Assembly: GCF_904849725.1 (NCBI RefSeq) | Contig: NC_058523.1 | Coordinates: forward strand, 340,669,948 to 340,733,947 | Direction of reading: 5' to 3' | Origin: Hordeum vulgare subsp. vulgare | Lineage: Eukaryota > Streptophyta > Magnoliopsida > Poales > Poaceae | Length of the DNA stretch: 64,000 bases | Shown: positions 12,091 through 24,884 of the stretch, one piece after another | How positions within the stretch are numbered: position 1 is the first letter of the stretch | Layout: every line of letters starts with the position of its first letter | The notes under the pieces: generated by a model | What the model saw: the letters and a program-made list of their open reading frames with translations, nothing else | Told to the model about the DNA's origin: nothing | Database searches by the model: none | Translations under genes and position numbers: made by a program

Positions 12091-12154
12091 CTAGTTCGCA
12101 TGGGCGTCTCCAAAGACGTACTCATCTCCAAACTCCAGTCCTTCCATGTCTGGT
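12091..12154 (-). other. LTR mini-ORF: acceptor-like site plus acidic peptide (Gypsy 1)
   Basis: On the minus strand GGTTATGTTATAG is followed by an open stretch including MEGLEFGDEYVFGDAHAN and then TAG. Short Gly/Asp/Glu/aromatic peptides behind an acceptor-like AG occur at the comparable LTR position at 19054-19152, 24885-24940 and 44378-44442. In the left LTR the acceptor AG has become TG and the tail is deleted. Confidence 0.4.
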
Positions 12155-14330
12155 CTATAACATAACCAGTAGCAAGCAAATGAGTACTTTGAATGTACTC
12201 GCAAACAACCCATGATCTGAACATTGAAAGTGAAGGATAACAATATCATGCATCTTTGGTGTAACTCATCTTGGTGGAATGATCATGAATATGCATCAAA
12301 TTAATGAATTACTTTTGAAGAATAGGTTACAGATATCAATATATCTGTCGAGAGCTGAACCATCCGGGTTCACCCTATATGCCAAGTCACTGAACTTGGT
12401 CATATCATTACTGTCACAACAACGCCTTTTCCAACACCACACACACTCACACTTGGTTTATGAGGAAATAACTAGACGTAGTTTAAGCAGGATTACCTAA
12501 CTGTCCTTGACCGTGGACATGGCTATTCGAATAGTTTATAGTCTGCAGAGGTAGTACACTGGACCCACGAGATCCGGGAAACTTGCGTGTCGTCCACGAC
12601 TCGCGGTATATAACATACCCGAGGTAAGTACCCGATCAATGTCTTTCCCCTGACGATACTAGACAAAGAGGTCCACTCGATTGGTACCCAGACCACATGT
12701 GGTACGTCTTACGAGCACCAACTCTGGACAATACCCACCATGCGGGGACCAACGGTGTGACTGGAACTCATAAAAATGGCATAGTCGCCCTACCTGGCAC
12801 GACCCCATCACGAGACTGACCACACATCACTCCCGCCACTAGTAATGTGGCTCTTTGCTAGCACCGACCATATTAATTAACATAGCCCCGTCCCATAAGG
12901 GGTAACGTGGTCGTACTGGTATGGTTGGGACGGTTGACACATCATAAATCTAATCCCATTTCCGAAACCATACTCACACAATACCGGCTGCATCACTTCA
13001 CCAAAAGTGACCACCTAACTCATCATCTCCCTCGGGTATTAGTGGCACCTGACGGGGTTTTCATAAACTCTTGCTTTATGTCATCAACATGCTCATGATA
13101 ATACTACTTCTATGTTTACTTGTCAACATGGTATTAGCATGACCCTCAAGGGGTAGGGTCAAGCTCAATGCATGTGCTCCGGGGGAGCCTTCGGTAAAAT
13201 CATGTCAAATGATTACTGGCACTTATGATCATGTGCAACGGGAATACTTGCTATTTTAACATGCAAGGTAACATATGCTCAGTCATGGTCAAAGGGCTGC
13301 TTGGCTTGGTCAGCTAAGTATCCGGGGTCTTTGAGGTCTTCCGCTCCGATTCCCTCGTCACACGGATTTTCTATCGTCGATAAAATAATAAATAAGAAAT
13401 AGCTCACACAAAAACAGAGCACAAAGTCATTTTAAAAATGTTCTTTATTACTGATAACTCTAAGGTATCATTTTGAAATATATTTCCCTAAATTTTCCTT
13501 GAAGGAATATTTTTGAAATCAACCAAACAAAAGCAAAACTATTTCAATTTAGTCTTTTCTATTAATGTAAAATAGAATAGTTGTTGAAAAATTCATCCAA
13601 GCATATTATTAAATACTACATATTTTTAGAAGAATAACAGTGGAAAAATTACACTGGTTAAATGTTTTTATAAAAATCTTAGAAACCAGGGTTTTAAAAA
13701 TAAAAGAAAATTGGCTAAACTCCTCGCCTGGCTCGGCCCGGAGCTGGGTTGGCTCATGGCCAACCGACAGCCTGCCCAGGCGCGCGCGTCGTCTGGTTTG
13801 AACCTGACGTGCAGGGCCCTGCGTTCGGTGGCTGAGGACAGCGCGGGGGAGGAGGCTAGGCCATCGACAGGTGGGGCACACCTGTCGGGGTCGTCTCCTA
13901 CCTCTGGCTAGGGAGGAGGAGGAGGACGCCGACGAGGTTGCCGACGCTCTCAAGCCCCAACGAGGACTGGAATGGGTTTTTCTTACTCTCTCCTACCTGC
14001 TGGTGGTCGGAACAACGATGGGGAGGCAGGGGTTCACCGTCGACGAGGAGGCCGTGGCGGAGGAGTTTCGGGAGGTGGTCGAGGAGGTGGCTAGAGACAC
14101 GGAAATGCTCGGGCGAGTTGGGCGAAATCTTCCTAGGGTTGATAGGGTTAGTGTGGTGGGTCGAGGGGCGCATGAGCCGTCGTGTAGCCGGAGATGGACC
14201 GGAGCTCCAAGGCGGAGGGGCCTCGGTCGATCTCGAGCACCGGGGCTCTGCTGGGTTGCTGGGGTGGCTAGGGAGGTACTAGTGATCATGGTGAAGCTAT
14301 CTGAGGGGTGCTGGAGCGAGGGGGAGGGCT

Positions 14331-14337
14331 ATTTATA
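14331..14337 (-). promoter_or_regulatory. Putative TATA box of Gypsy 1 5' LTR
   Basis: Minus strand CCTATAAATAGC, a near-ideal plant TATA box in the GC-rich LTR segment. Confidence 0.6.
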
Positions 14338-14597
14338 GGCCTGCGACGGTGAGCCGATTCGGGAGCGCCGGTGACTCACCATGGCGCGCATGGGGGGCTG
14401 CAGAGAGAGGCTGGGGTCAAAACCACGGTCTCAGGACGTGGTTTTGGACTGCCCGAACCATCTGCAGTAGAGGGAGAGAGAGAGAGAGAAGTCAAGCATC
14501 CATGGTACACATTCTATAATTACATCTTACACATTCTATAATTATGAAACCCTTAGGTAGAATTAATGATGTTCTTAGCATTTAAAACAAAAATTAT

Positions 14598-14870
14598 TTG
14601 CATGTAGATTTTATTAAGCTACATATTGATTGCAATCCTACTTGTCCCATTATACTAAGGCCCTTCCGAAGCACTATAGGTGCAATCATTGATATGAAAG
14701 AAGGCAACATAAGGTTCCAATTCCCATTAAATAAAGGGATAGAACACTTCCCTAGAAAGATAATCAAACCACCTTATGAATATATCATGAGGGCAACTTA
14801 TGGATTCAATGTCAAGGATGACAACACTAGAAACTATGCAATATGCCTAGCTAGGGGCGTGAAACAATAG
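14598..14870 (+). pseudogene. Athila-like retrotransposon protease fragment
   Basis: A 90-codon frame matches the C-terminal part of the retropepsin region of Athila-type elements: CPIIL.PF..TIGAIIDMKEGN, then FQFPL and EHFPR. The catalytic Asp-Leu-Gly half lies upstream and is missing. The same block, better preserved, is at 50960-51241 (minus). The ending VKQ and the following non-coding GCGCTTGTTGGGAGG motif also match. The fragment cannot be functional. Confidence 0.75.
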
Positions 14871-15599
14871 CGCTTGTTGGGAGGCAACCCAATAGTTATC
14901 TTTATTTTTTATTTCTACTTTATGTTTTTTGTGGTGACATAATTGTTTCTGCTATAATGCTTGTGTTTTCATGTTTTAATTAAAGCCTTTGGTATGATTT
15001 GCATGATGAGTATAATTGATATAGTGGAGAAACACAAACTTTAATTTCTAGTGAAGAATTTCTCTGGTTTTACTGGAACATCTATTAATCTGAATATTTT
15101 ACACAATACTGATATACAAATTCCACAGGTCATCCTAATTTTTTAGATTTTTTGGAGTTACAACAATATGGCAATTAAATATATTACTATTGACCATTTT
15201 TTTTAAAGAGATTCTATTTTTGCATGCATAGTTTGCTTGTTTTAATTATGCTGTGGATTCTTGTGACGCCATGCAATCAAGCTACAATGATGGCCAAGGT
15301 TAAACTAATTCTTTTGCTAAGCAATGTCTGATCAAAATTGGAATCATATCTCATTTCAAATTCCCGCTGGAATTCAAAATCCTTTTAATAAGTGGTTTAA
15401 ATATTTTCACAAACTTGAAAACAAAAATCATGTTTGCGTTTCAAATATTCCTCGGGTAATTATAAAAGATGAAACCACATTTTAAACAAGTATTTTGATG
15501 CCCCAAAATAATAATAACAGAAGCCAAAGCAATAATGTAATTCCTTTTAAATTATAAAAATTATAACCTATTTTATTTAAATGCCAAACTTATATTGGT

Positions 15600-16930
15600 A
15601 GTAGCTTAATATATAACACTAACTAAGATGCTAGTTTTATATTTTATAAAACTAAATTAACTTTGAAATTAAAAGAAAGACATAAATAGACAAAAGAAAA
15701 AAGAAAGAACACAAACAAAAAGAAAAAGGGGAAAGGCCCCAATTCCCTCGGGCCACGACCCATCACCCGCCCCCCGAGCCGGCCCATCACCCTCATCCCC
15801 CCGTGGCCTATAAATGGGACTATTCCCCCTGCCCCTTACTTTCCTCCCGGCCCCGGCAGCGCACCCCCGGTGCCACCTTTGCACCCACCCCAACACCACC
15901 GCGCCCCCTGCATGACCCCGGTGCCGGCTCGACCCACCTCACCCCCAGCTGCCCCGAGTCGCCCACGTCGGAGTCGCCGACACCTTCGCCGTCCCAAGCT
16001 CCTCCCCGTTGGCCCTCCTCACACCTTGCCGAACCCTCCCCTACCACCGTCGGTGAGGCCCCCGGCCTCCTCTCCCTCCTTTAACCCCTCCCCGCGTTGA
16101 ACATCGTCGTTGCCGTCCCGATACCAGTCGTGCCCGCGCCCGCGGCCACCACGCTCTCGTTGTGCCATGGAATGCTCGCCCGCGCCTATTGTGCTTGCCC
16201 CGCTGCCGCCCACTGCCACTTGCCCCGATGCCCGCTGTCGCTCCCATTTCCCCTGCTGGTGCTGTCGTCGCGGTTGTGCCTTGCCTTCCCCCATCTGGCC
16301 CGTGTCATGGTCAGCGACGCTCCGCCGTGCAACCCCGTCCCCCTCACTCAATCACTACCTAATGGGGCCCACCTCCTTGTGTCAGTAGCTTAATATATAA
16401 CACTAACTAATATGCTAGTTTTATATTTTATAAAACTAAATTACTTTTCAAATTAAAACAAAAACATAAATAGATTAAATAAAAAAATAAAAAGAAAAAG
16501 GGGAAAAGGACGCAATTCCCCTTGGGCCACTGCCCATCACCCCCTAGTCGGGCCATCACCCCCATCCTCCCGCAGACCCCGGCCTCCTCTCCCTCCCTTT
16601 CCTCCCTCCTCACGTTGAATGTCGCCGTAACCACCCTTGTCCATGCTGTGCCCGCGCCAGCGGCCACCATGCTGTAGCCATGGCCCGACTGTGCTTAGCA
16701 CGCCTTGGCTGCGCCCAGAACACCCCCGCGCGCCAACTGCGCTTGCCCCGCCATCATTGTCGCTAGTGCCACCGCCCACTACCACTAGCCCCGACGACCA
16801 CTATCGCTCCCGTTCCCCGTGTTGCTGCTGCGGTTACGGATCTGCCACTCACCGCCTTCGGCCATCATTGGTTGTCGTCGCTCCGCCGTGGCCACGCCCC
16901 TCCCCCCTGGCCAGTGTCGTAGCCGCAGGC
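15600..16930 (+). repeat. Tandem duplication inside the solo LTR
   Basis: AGTAGCTTAATATATAACAC begins at 15600 and again at 16384, a 784 bp offset. Similarity runs through the A-rich segment, the C-rich segment and 'ccggcctcctctccctcc' into the GC-rich part. The second copy lacks about 240 bp around the TATA box. The proline-rich frames here (15803-16393) are composition artefacts. Confidence 0.75.
15809..15815 (+). promoter_or_regulatory. Putative TATA box of the solo LTR
   Basis: GGCCTATAAATGGG after a GC-rich stretch. Only the first copy of the tandem duplication keeps it. Confidence 0.5.
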
Positions 16931-19053
16931 TCCCCACAGTACGAGCCTGACCCTCTCTGGTTAAGTGGGGTAATCCACATGTGAGTTTGACCAGTCAAGA
17001 GTCAACCTAGTTGACCGCTGACTAGGGTGTTGCGTGTCGTCAACTAGGACGCCCCTCGACTAACATGTCATCCCTTTGTATGCTTCTATGTACACTTTTG
17101 GTTGCACCTAGCAATTTTTTTTGAATTAATAATAATTACTGAATATTATTAAATCTTTATATAATCATATAAAATAATCCGTAGTTCGGATGAAAATACT
17201 TGATGCAAGAATGTTGCTCAAAATAGAGAGACAAATCCGAATACGCCGTTCGTTCATCTATCACATGCCCCTATCATGATGAACATGTACATTTTGGCGT
17301 TAGAGTCACATGTACGGTAGTAGAGAGAGACCGAGGAAATATCGTCAAATATTTTCCCGCTCTGTCCATGATGTGTAGTATTGTGTTAGCTCATGCCTAG
17401 CACCGCATATTGCCGTGCCATGCATTATGATTCATCTGTTTGCTTTATATTTATTGTTTATTCCCCCTCTTCTCTCCAGTAGACAACAAGACTGATGCTG
17501 CTATCAGGTATGACTACGCCCCTGATGATCAACCTTTTGCAGCACAACAACAATGCAGGAAAACCCCCTTGATCATTCCTATAGCGCCCATTCTTTCTCC
17601 CTCATGCTTGAATTGGATTTTGCTACTGTTGTAGATAGCTCAAATTTTGATCATAGTCTTTTTGCGATAAATTGATATTATACCCTGTTGCATGTTAAAT
17701 GCTTAGTATATGTAGATAAGTGATTCCCACCGACCCCCTTAGTCCCAGTAGCCCCCATCAAAGAATCGATCAACAGATCGATGAGCTATGACCCGTCCCA
17801 TCAGTTTGCACCCCATCAGTTGTGCGACTTTGCAGAGATACTATTGAGTACCAAGGGTGACACCTTGTTTCCTACTCCTGATGTTAGCTCTCTAGTGTAG
17901 TTCATCGGAGGTGGATTACGGTGGGTGATTCCTACTTCACCACTTCTGATAACGACTCTGTCATGCAACCGCTCAAGCCTGAACCATCGAGGGTGATTCC
18001 TCCCATGTCACATTGACGGTTACATTGATTGTAATCCATCGAGGGTGATACCTCGGATTCCTCTGATGTTACATCCACACGGCTACTTGAACTTTACTAC
18101 TCGGAACATGCTGAAAGGTGTGGTGTAGGTGGATTCCCGCATGATTGTGATGAGGCATGGCCGGGCATTCCCGGCCCTTGCCACACATCCTCCAGACGGG
18201 GTGACGGGAGCACATATTGTGGATTGATGATTGTGTCCATAGTTAACTAAAACATTAATGGGATTGGGTATTTGATCTGAGTTGGCCGATTGACCTTTTT
18301 GGAGTAATCTTCACGCGGGGATAGTATGTGCACTCATCATCGTTGTATCACTCGAAGCTCTTCGGACATCAGCATTGGAGCAGCTCGCTCTCGAGTGGTC
18401 CGCGTAAGCATTGATCTTGTATAAGAGGTGCCAGGACTAATCTTGGCCACCCTCGCAACGTGCAACGGTGCAAAGGGCGATTGGCCCAAGAACCCCGCGT
18501 GCTTAGGATGTAGACCAGTGGGATGTCCTCTTTGTTGAGCCTAGGAAGGGCTGCGATTTGTTGATCTTCCGAGGCCCGGCATGACCCAGGAAAGTGTGTC
18601 CGGTCGGTGTTGATCGAGCGTGTTGGGAAATGTGGTGCACACTTGTAGGGATGAATTGGACTATTTGAATAGCTGTGTCCATGGTAACAGGACGATTTGG
18701 AGTTGTATCACAACTAGTTGTGACTTAATTTGAAATGATTGGCTCCAAGGTTGCTTTCTCACAGGGAGTCGAGGAATAATATATGGGTGCAACTTAATTA
18801 AATTTGTTGTAACAATATGACTATAACTGTTTTACTCAGATGTACTCTTCTAATGTTGCAAGACTATGAACATGCTAGTCTTCTATAGGACTAGATCTCT
18901 CTATTCTCGCATTTCTGGAGTCAGTCCAAAGATATAGCCCCATTCCTTTGATACCGATGCATACTTAGCATAGTTCTGATGTCACTTGCGAGTACTTCGG
19001 ATGAGTACTCACCGTTGCTTTGCTCCCCCTTTTTCCTCTTGATACGGTTGCCG

Positions 19054-19152
19054 CGACCAGATGACGGAGCCCGGGAGATGGTTGATCCCGCTGACGACTA
19101 CTACCCTGATGGAGCCTACTACTACATGGAGGCCGTTGACGACCAGGAGTAG
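19054..19152 (+). other. LTR mini-ORF: acceptor-like site plus acidic peptide (solo LTR)
   Basis: A pyrimidine-rich tract (CTCCCCCTTTTTCCTC) and GCGACCAG precede an open frame with MVDPADDYYPDGAYYYMEAV and ending DDQE before TAG. Position near the LTR 3' end and Asp/Tyr/Gly-rich composition match the other LTR mini-ORFs. Confidence 0.4.
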
Positions 19153-22100
19153 TTAGGAGGTTCCCAGGCCGGAAGCCTCGCCTCTTTTGATCTATGTTAT
19201 GTTTATGGTAGGCTTCGCTAAGGCCAAACTTGTTTTCTATGTCTATACTGAAATATTATTTGTTTCCGCTGACTCGTTTGTATCGAGCTTATGTATTCGA
19301 GCCATCGAGGCCCCTGGCTTGTAATATGAATCTTGTATGACTTTAATTTGTGTCTAGAGTTGTGTTGTAATATCTTCTCGTGACTCCCTAATCTTGATCG
19401 TATGCATATGCATGTATGATTACCATGCAATTAAGCTGGGGGCGTCACAATTTAATCGGGGGGGGGGGGTATAAGCCATGGAGAAGTTAGAATACAATAC
19501 TTATGCTAAAATAAAAGAAGAATCAATTTATAATAGTACCTAAAAGTATTTATTATGTTGCCTATACTAACGGATCTCACGAAGTTTTGTTGAGTTTTGT
19601 GTGGTTGGAGTTTTCAAGTTTTGGGTATTATCTCGATGGACATAGGAATGAGAAGTGGCAAGAGCCTAAGCTTGGGGATTCCCAAGGAAACCCAAGGTAA
19701 TATTCTAGGAAGACTTAAGCATATAAGCTTGGGGATGCCCACAAAAGGCATCCCCTCTTTCGTCTCAATCCATCGGTATGTTACTTGGAGCTACATTTTT
19801 ATTCATCACATGATATGAGTTTTGCTTTGTGCATCGTTTGCTTTTGTTTAATTTTACTTTTAGTTTGCCACAATCATTGCTTGTTGGACATACCTATCTG
19901 AGAGAGAGACACCATCATCATAATTTGTTAGAATACTCTATGTGCTTCCCTATATCTTTTGATCTTAGGAGTTGCTCTAGTACTTCACTTAGTTCTTTTT
20001 GAGCATGGTGGCGTGTAGATTTTATAGAAATAATATGCTCTAATATCTCACTTATATTTGTTTTAGAGCTAATAAATAGTGATGCTAGTTTGCATGGGTC
20101 ATAAGACTAGATTAAAAAATAATGAGTTTTCAATGAGTGATAGTTAAAACCATCATGTAGCACATATAGAGAAATTGTGGTTAATGATATTGGTGTGGTG
20201 ATATGAAAGGGTGTGAGTGCATAATCATTAATTCAGAGAGGTGTCAATATTAAAAGATTTCAAAACTTATTGAACGTCTAAAAAATTAGAAGGGCATGGT
20301 GATGATGTGTGAGCATTTCCATTCCTCATTTAAAACCTAGTGTTGTTTCGAGTTGGAGTTGCACGATGGTTAATTCCTACCAACCCTCTCCCTCGGGGCA
20401 TGCGAGTAGTACTTCCATTTGTGATAAGACTAATAAAACTTTGTAATAAGTATATGAGTTCTTTATGACTAATGTGACACCATGGACATACACAATCTCA
20501 CCTCCTCACATTTAGTAGCCTCTCCAGTATCGTGCATAGCCCATTCTCACCTCGAGGATTGGTGCAACTTTTGCTCGTGCATCTAAACCCCGTGACATGA
20601 AACGCAGTATTGCACATAAGACTTATTATATCCTACTCAAAATAGACACCATACCTACCTATTTTGGCATTTCCATAGCCATTTCGAGATATATTGCTAT
20701 GCAAATTCCATCGTCACTTCACATGACCAGACCATTCATCATCATATTGCTTTTCATGATCATATAGAGTTCACATAGTATTTGTGTCAAAGCCACCGTT
20801 CATAATAGCATTTGTGGCAAAGCTACCAATTATCATATGTTGAATACATGTCACGCTAGATCACTTCACATCCTGGTACACTGCTAGAGGCATTCATATT
20901 TGAGTCACGTTGCTTCATAGTTCATCATATCGAGTTATCCATGAGTTGTAAGTAAATAAAAGTGTGATGATCATCATTATTAGATAATTTTCGTAGTGAG
21001 GAAATAAATATGGGGGAGGCCAAATGAGCCCGCCATATGTAAAAAAATGAATAAGATAAGAAGAGAGAAGTGACTTTCCTACTATCCTTTACCACACTTG
21101 TGCCTTAAAGTGGCACCATGTTCATCATGTAGAGTGTCTCATGTTATATCATTCATATGCTAGTGGTAATAAAAAAATACAAACTTGGCTTGTATATTCT
21201 TATGATGGGCTTCTTCAAATGCTCGAGGTCTTCATGAGCAAGCAAGTTGGATACACACCCCACCTAACTTCAGTGGATCTTTCATACACTTATAGATCTA
21301 ATGCATCATTTGCATGGCAATCCCAACTCCTTGTGTCAATATCAATCGATGGGCATCTCCATAACCTGTTTGTATGCCTAGTTGATATGAGACTATCTTC
21401 TCCACTTTTCAACCCCTTTTAGACCTACCACCTTATTCTATTCCACCTGTACGCTATGTCCAATGGTCCAAGCTCATGTATTGCGTGAAGAATAAAAAAT
21501 TGATGCATATTGAAAAGGTATGATCCAATTGGCTGACTTGGGTACCATGGTGCTTGACATTTGTAGTTATGTGGTGAAGATGGAGCCATGCCTTCCTAAT
21601 ATAATACAAATGGATAGGGGTGAAACAATCTTGGAGGGTCGTACTCTTTGAAATATTAATTGTTTTGTTGCTTATTGTCACATCCTTGACACCTTAATCA
21701 AGTTAGCATTGTGTTCATATCTTCTTTGCATTGCATCTAGGAAATTTTCAACAAGAACAAGCAAGTGGTGAAGGAACACTCAAAAAAAACCTAGCCACTT
21801 CTCAAATTCAAAGGAATTATAAACTTGTTCAAATCAATGAACTCAAAATGGCCTCAAGAAAAGTTCAACTTTTCTGATAACTCATGGAAGCAAATAAGCA
21901 ATGAAGAAAACCATTTTCATAACACTTTTGGCATTTTAAATAAATGCAAAAAGCTACTGGTTTCATGTTTAAAATTTGAGTTCAAAAACTTTAAGTTTTC
22001 AAAAATGTTGAAAACTCCAGGAATGGTTGGATATATTCCAACAAATATTCTGGTGTGTTCAAAATAGTTTTTACAAACTATTTTGGAGCTGAAATAAATA

Positions 22101-24884
22101 GCAAATCAACTAGCTAGCAAAACAGAAACAAAGAAAGAAAATAGAAAGAAAAGAGGAAAACCTTACGTGTCGCCCTGAGGAGGCCCAGCCCGCCAGGGGC
22201 AAGGGCGTCTTCCTCCTCCTGCCTTCTGGCAGAGGAGCGAATGACCACGGCGGCTCCTCCACCTCTTGCTTTGCCGTGGCACGCTCCGGTGGTCCCCAGG
22301 ACTGTCCAACAGCGGGGATATCCACCCCGAGCCCGTCTCTATTCGTTCCGCTGCTCTAGTTTCCCCCTCCTCTCGGGATCTCTCCTCCCTCCTTCTGCCG
22401 CCATTGCCAAGAGCTCGAGCTCGAGCCGTCGTGCCTCTAGCCACAGGACCTTCCTCCCGAGTAGTCCAGTAGGTCCGCCTCGTCGAGCTGGTTCTCTCTG
22501 CAAAGGCCGAAGCCTCCCCGAGCCCTGCAACGTCCCCAACGCCATCGTCTTGAACCTTCGGTCGCCGGCAAATCGATGGTGAAACGCCGGCTACAGCCCC
22601 TCCCCGAGCAGTCTGAGCCTAGCTTCACCTCCACCGTGAGCCTGCGATCATTTCCCCTCTTCTCCCCCTCGGATCCGTGCCCTCTACCCACAGGACCATC
22701 GAGCCCGAACTCCGGCAGCCGCCTCGGCTCGTCGCCGGCTTGCTCCGGCCACCTATAGCCCTCCCCGAGGCCTGTGCTTGATGAGGTCGAGCCTGGGGAT
22801 CATCCCAGTGCTCTCGGCAACCTTTTCCGAGCACCACAGCACGATATAGTGTGTCTTCGGCGAGGTTCTGCCGCGGATCTGGTCGCCGCCGATCAGGCTC
22901 CGGCGGGAACGACGTGGCCAGCTTAACCCCAGTAGTTTAACCCTAATCGCTCGCTGACAGTGGGCCGAAGGCCAAGTCAATCCCACTTAGGGGCTGGTCA
23001 GCGCGGGATTAGCCCCTGAGTCGCTGACCAGTCGGTCCCCCCTGTCAGGTTTGACCTGATTAGGTTAGTTGACCTCCTGACGCCATGATGATGTAGTGAT
23101 GACGCAATAAGTGAATTTCTGTTTAATAGAATTCCATGAAAATGCCAAAACTTCTCAAATTCATAGAAATTAATCTGTAACTCCAATGAAAATAATTTAT
23201 ATATGAAAAAGTATCAGAAAAATTCAAGGAATCTAAATATGACATTTTCAAACATGTTTGAAAATGTTACTGAACCCAAACATGTAGATTAATGAATAAG
23301 TTAATTCTTATAAATACTTTGGAGATAGAATTTGGAAAATAATTAAATTTCATTACAAATGATATGATCAAACACTGTCCAAATCACAAACCAGCAACCT
23401 AACATGTCATTCCATGCATGATAAAAGCAAGTTGATCTGAGCATCAGGTCGAATCAATTAAAATGGTATCCGAGAATACCTCGTTTGAAGTGATATTTGA
23501 ATTTGAATCAAATCAACTTCAAACCTAATACATGTTAGCTATAATAGTATACCACCTTGCATCCTCATGCCATGCTCATGCAACATCTTGTTGCACATGA
23601 TTGTTATTGATTTTTGTCATTTCTTTCGGTAGGCTCCGCTCCCCCGGATTCCACCGAATATCCGTCTGACGGATATTGTCACTCCTGTGAGCAACAAGGC
23701 AAGCAACCATTTTGATCAGCCCGATAAATCCCATGGTCTTGCTCCTGCACTTACTTATTGCATTAGGATCAAATGCTTCAAATGCTTTTGCCACGTTAGT
23801 TGAACCCACTTCCTTTGCATGACCTATCATTGTCACAGTAAATAGCTGAACCTTTCAACCTAGCATATCTGGTAGTTGCTTGAGACATGATGTGCCTTAT
23901 CCTGCTATGCATGCTATGCTTAGAGTTGTGTATGGTCTGTCATCTGGGAGATGAACATAATTGTGCGAATGTGTTCCGTAAGCAAAGGTTGTGTGTTGAA
24001 CCTGATTTGGTAAAGGTACTGGTGAATGTTTGTGTAGGAGTACATGGCGGGTTGTTTCATTGGAACCGTCCTTAGGAACTGAGTTCCGTGTATGTAATCC
24101 AAGACTAGATACTACCACACGTTGGGATACTTAATTGACCCTCTCGACTTATTAATCGCTTAGTACTCGGTCCAGGAGTTGCAAGTAGTTTCTGGTGTTT
24201 ATAGTCATGATGGAGGCCGTGCATAGCGCTGACCTGAGAGGTGGGCTGTGATACGGTAGGCAGTGGCACGGTGTACCAAGTGGCACCCGGATGGTGGGCT
24301 TGGGAACCCTGCGCACAACGTTTGGGGCCGTGGTGGAAACCTCGGCCGGACTTCCGTGCGGGTTACCCTCAGATAGGCGATAGACCTGGACTAGGTACTA
24401 ATGTGGTTAACGGTCGTGGCCGACTCCCTCGCTGGGCTTCCGCTTGAAGGTTGTCAAGGTGCATGACGTGCACATGGCGATAAGTGGCGAGAGCGTGTGT
24501 GACAAAGTACACCGCTGCAGGGTTATGATCTATTCGAATAGCCGCGTCCGCGGATATGGACTACTTGGAGACATATGTTGTTCTTAGGTAACTTCAATGG
24601 CTACTCATAAAATTGTCAAGATAAGCATGAGTGTCGTGGACGGCATTTCCGTATGGAGACGGAATGATTCCACGATGGAGTATTGTTGTGGTGTTAGTGG
24701 ACTCGTGTGCGAGAAATCAAGTTGTCAAAATTATTTCAAAATGCAAGTTGTCTAGCCACGAGTCAAATGCTGGCTTTCCGCATGAAACCCCACAATACCT
24801 TATTGATACATTGCATGTGTAGATAGTTATCCTAAAGTCTTGTTGTGTACCTCCGTACTCATGTTTGCTTGATGAATGTTGCAG

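Larger units (their letters stand above)
2181..14505 (-). mobile_element. Ty3/Gypsy LTR retrotransposon 1 (minus strand), degenerate
   Basis: Order in the element's own direction: 5' LTR (right), tRNA-Met-type primer-binding site, extra ORF, gag-pol with protease, reverse transcriptase, RNase H, integrase and a chromodomain-like tail, polypurine tract, 3' LTR (left). The order RT-RNase H-integrase identifies Gypsy. LTRs start TGTCACACCG and end CCCCACA. Both are truncated at their outer ends (left copy lacks about 280 bp, right copy about 1.5 kb), so no target duplication survives. Adding the non-overlapping parts gives a full LTR near 4.15 kb, unusually long. I do not assign a family name. 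Confidence 0.92.
11833..14505 (-). repeat. 5' LTR of Gypsy 1 (outer end truncated)
   Basis: The inner end is GGTCCCCACA (minus) next to the primer-binding site. It matches the left LTR from 12113 to 14505 (CCATGG), where the similarity stops and Athila-like sequence begins. The roughly 1.5 kb containing the LTR start is missing, so this LTR could not serve as an ordinary full promoter. Confidence 0.88.
15262..19449 (+). repeat. Solo-LTR-like insertion, about 4.2 kb
   Basis: Ends are inverted: TGTGACGCC at the left and GGCGTCACA at the right, giving TG...CA. Flanking Athila-like sequence resumes on both sides. Candidate 5 bp duplications are ATTCT and ATTTA (three of five match, so degenerate). 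There is no gag, pol or primer-binding site inside. It has a GC-rich promoter-like part with a TATA box and a 3' part with a mini-ORF, so a solo LTR formed by LTR-LTR recombination is the best reading. Orientation plus is inferred from the TATA box and mini-ORF. The rest of the interval (16990-19050) is plain LTR sequence with no gene. Confidence 0.72.
14506..21675 (+). mobile_element. Athila-like Gypsy internal remnant, split by a solo-LTR-like insertion
   Basis: Two blocks, 14506-15261 and 19450-21675, read as one element. They carry the protease fragment, the family motif GCGCTTGTTGGGAGGCAACCC (14871-14892), and text also seen at 60404-61048 (motif, 'tataagccat', 'aacggatctc') and 41550-42830 ('cctcctcatatttgctagcc'-like to the 3' end). 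No LTR or gag is retained at the left, and the right end is cut by the Gypsy 2 LTR. A run of 12 G at 19458-19469 lies beside the conserved 'tataagcc'. Confidence 0.72.

Noticed and set aside
15803..16393. Proline-rich frames resembling extensin-like proteins
   Set aside because: C-rich LTR segment open in several frames at once; duplicated with the LTR; no signal peptide.
22241..22758. Ser/Pro-rich frames in the Gypsy 2 LTR
   Set aside because: GC-rich LTR promoter region; frames differ between the two LTR copies by stops and shifts.
24241..24447. 68-codon frame identical at 39366-39572
   Set aside because: Identity reflects LTR duplication; no start context, domain or homologue recognised.
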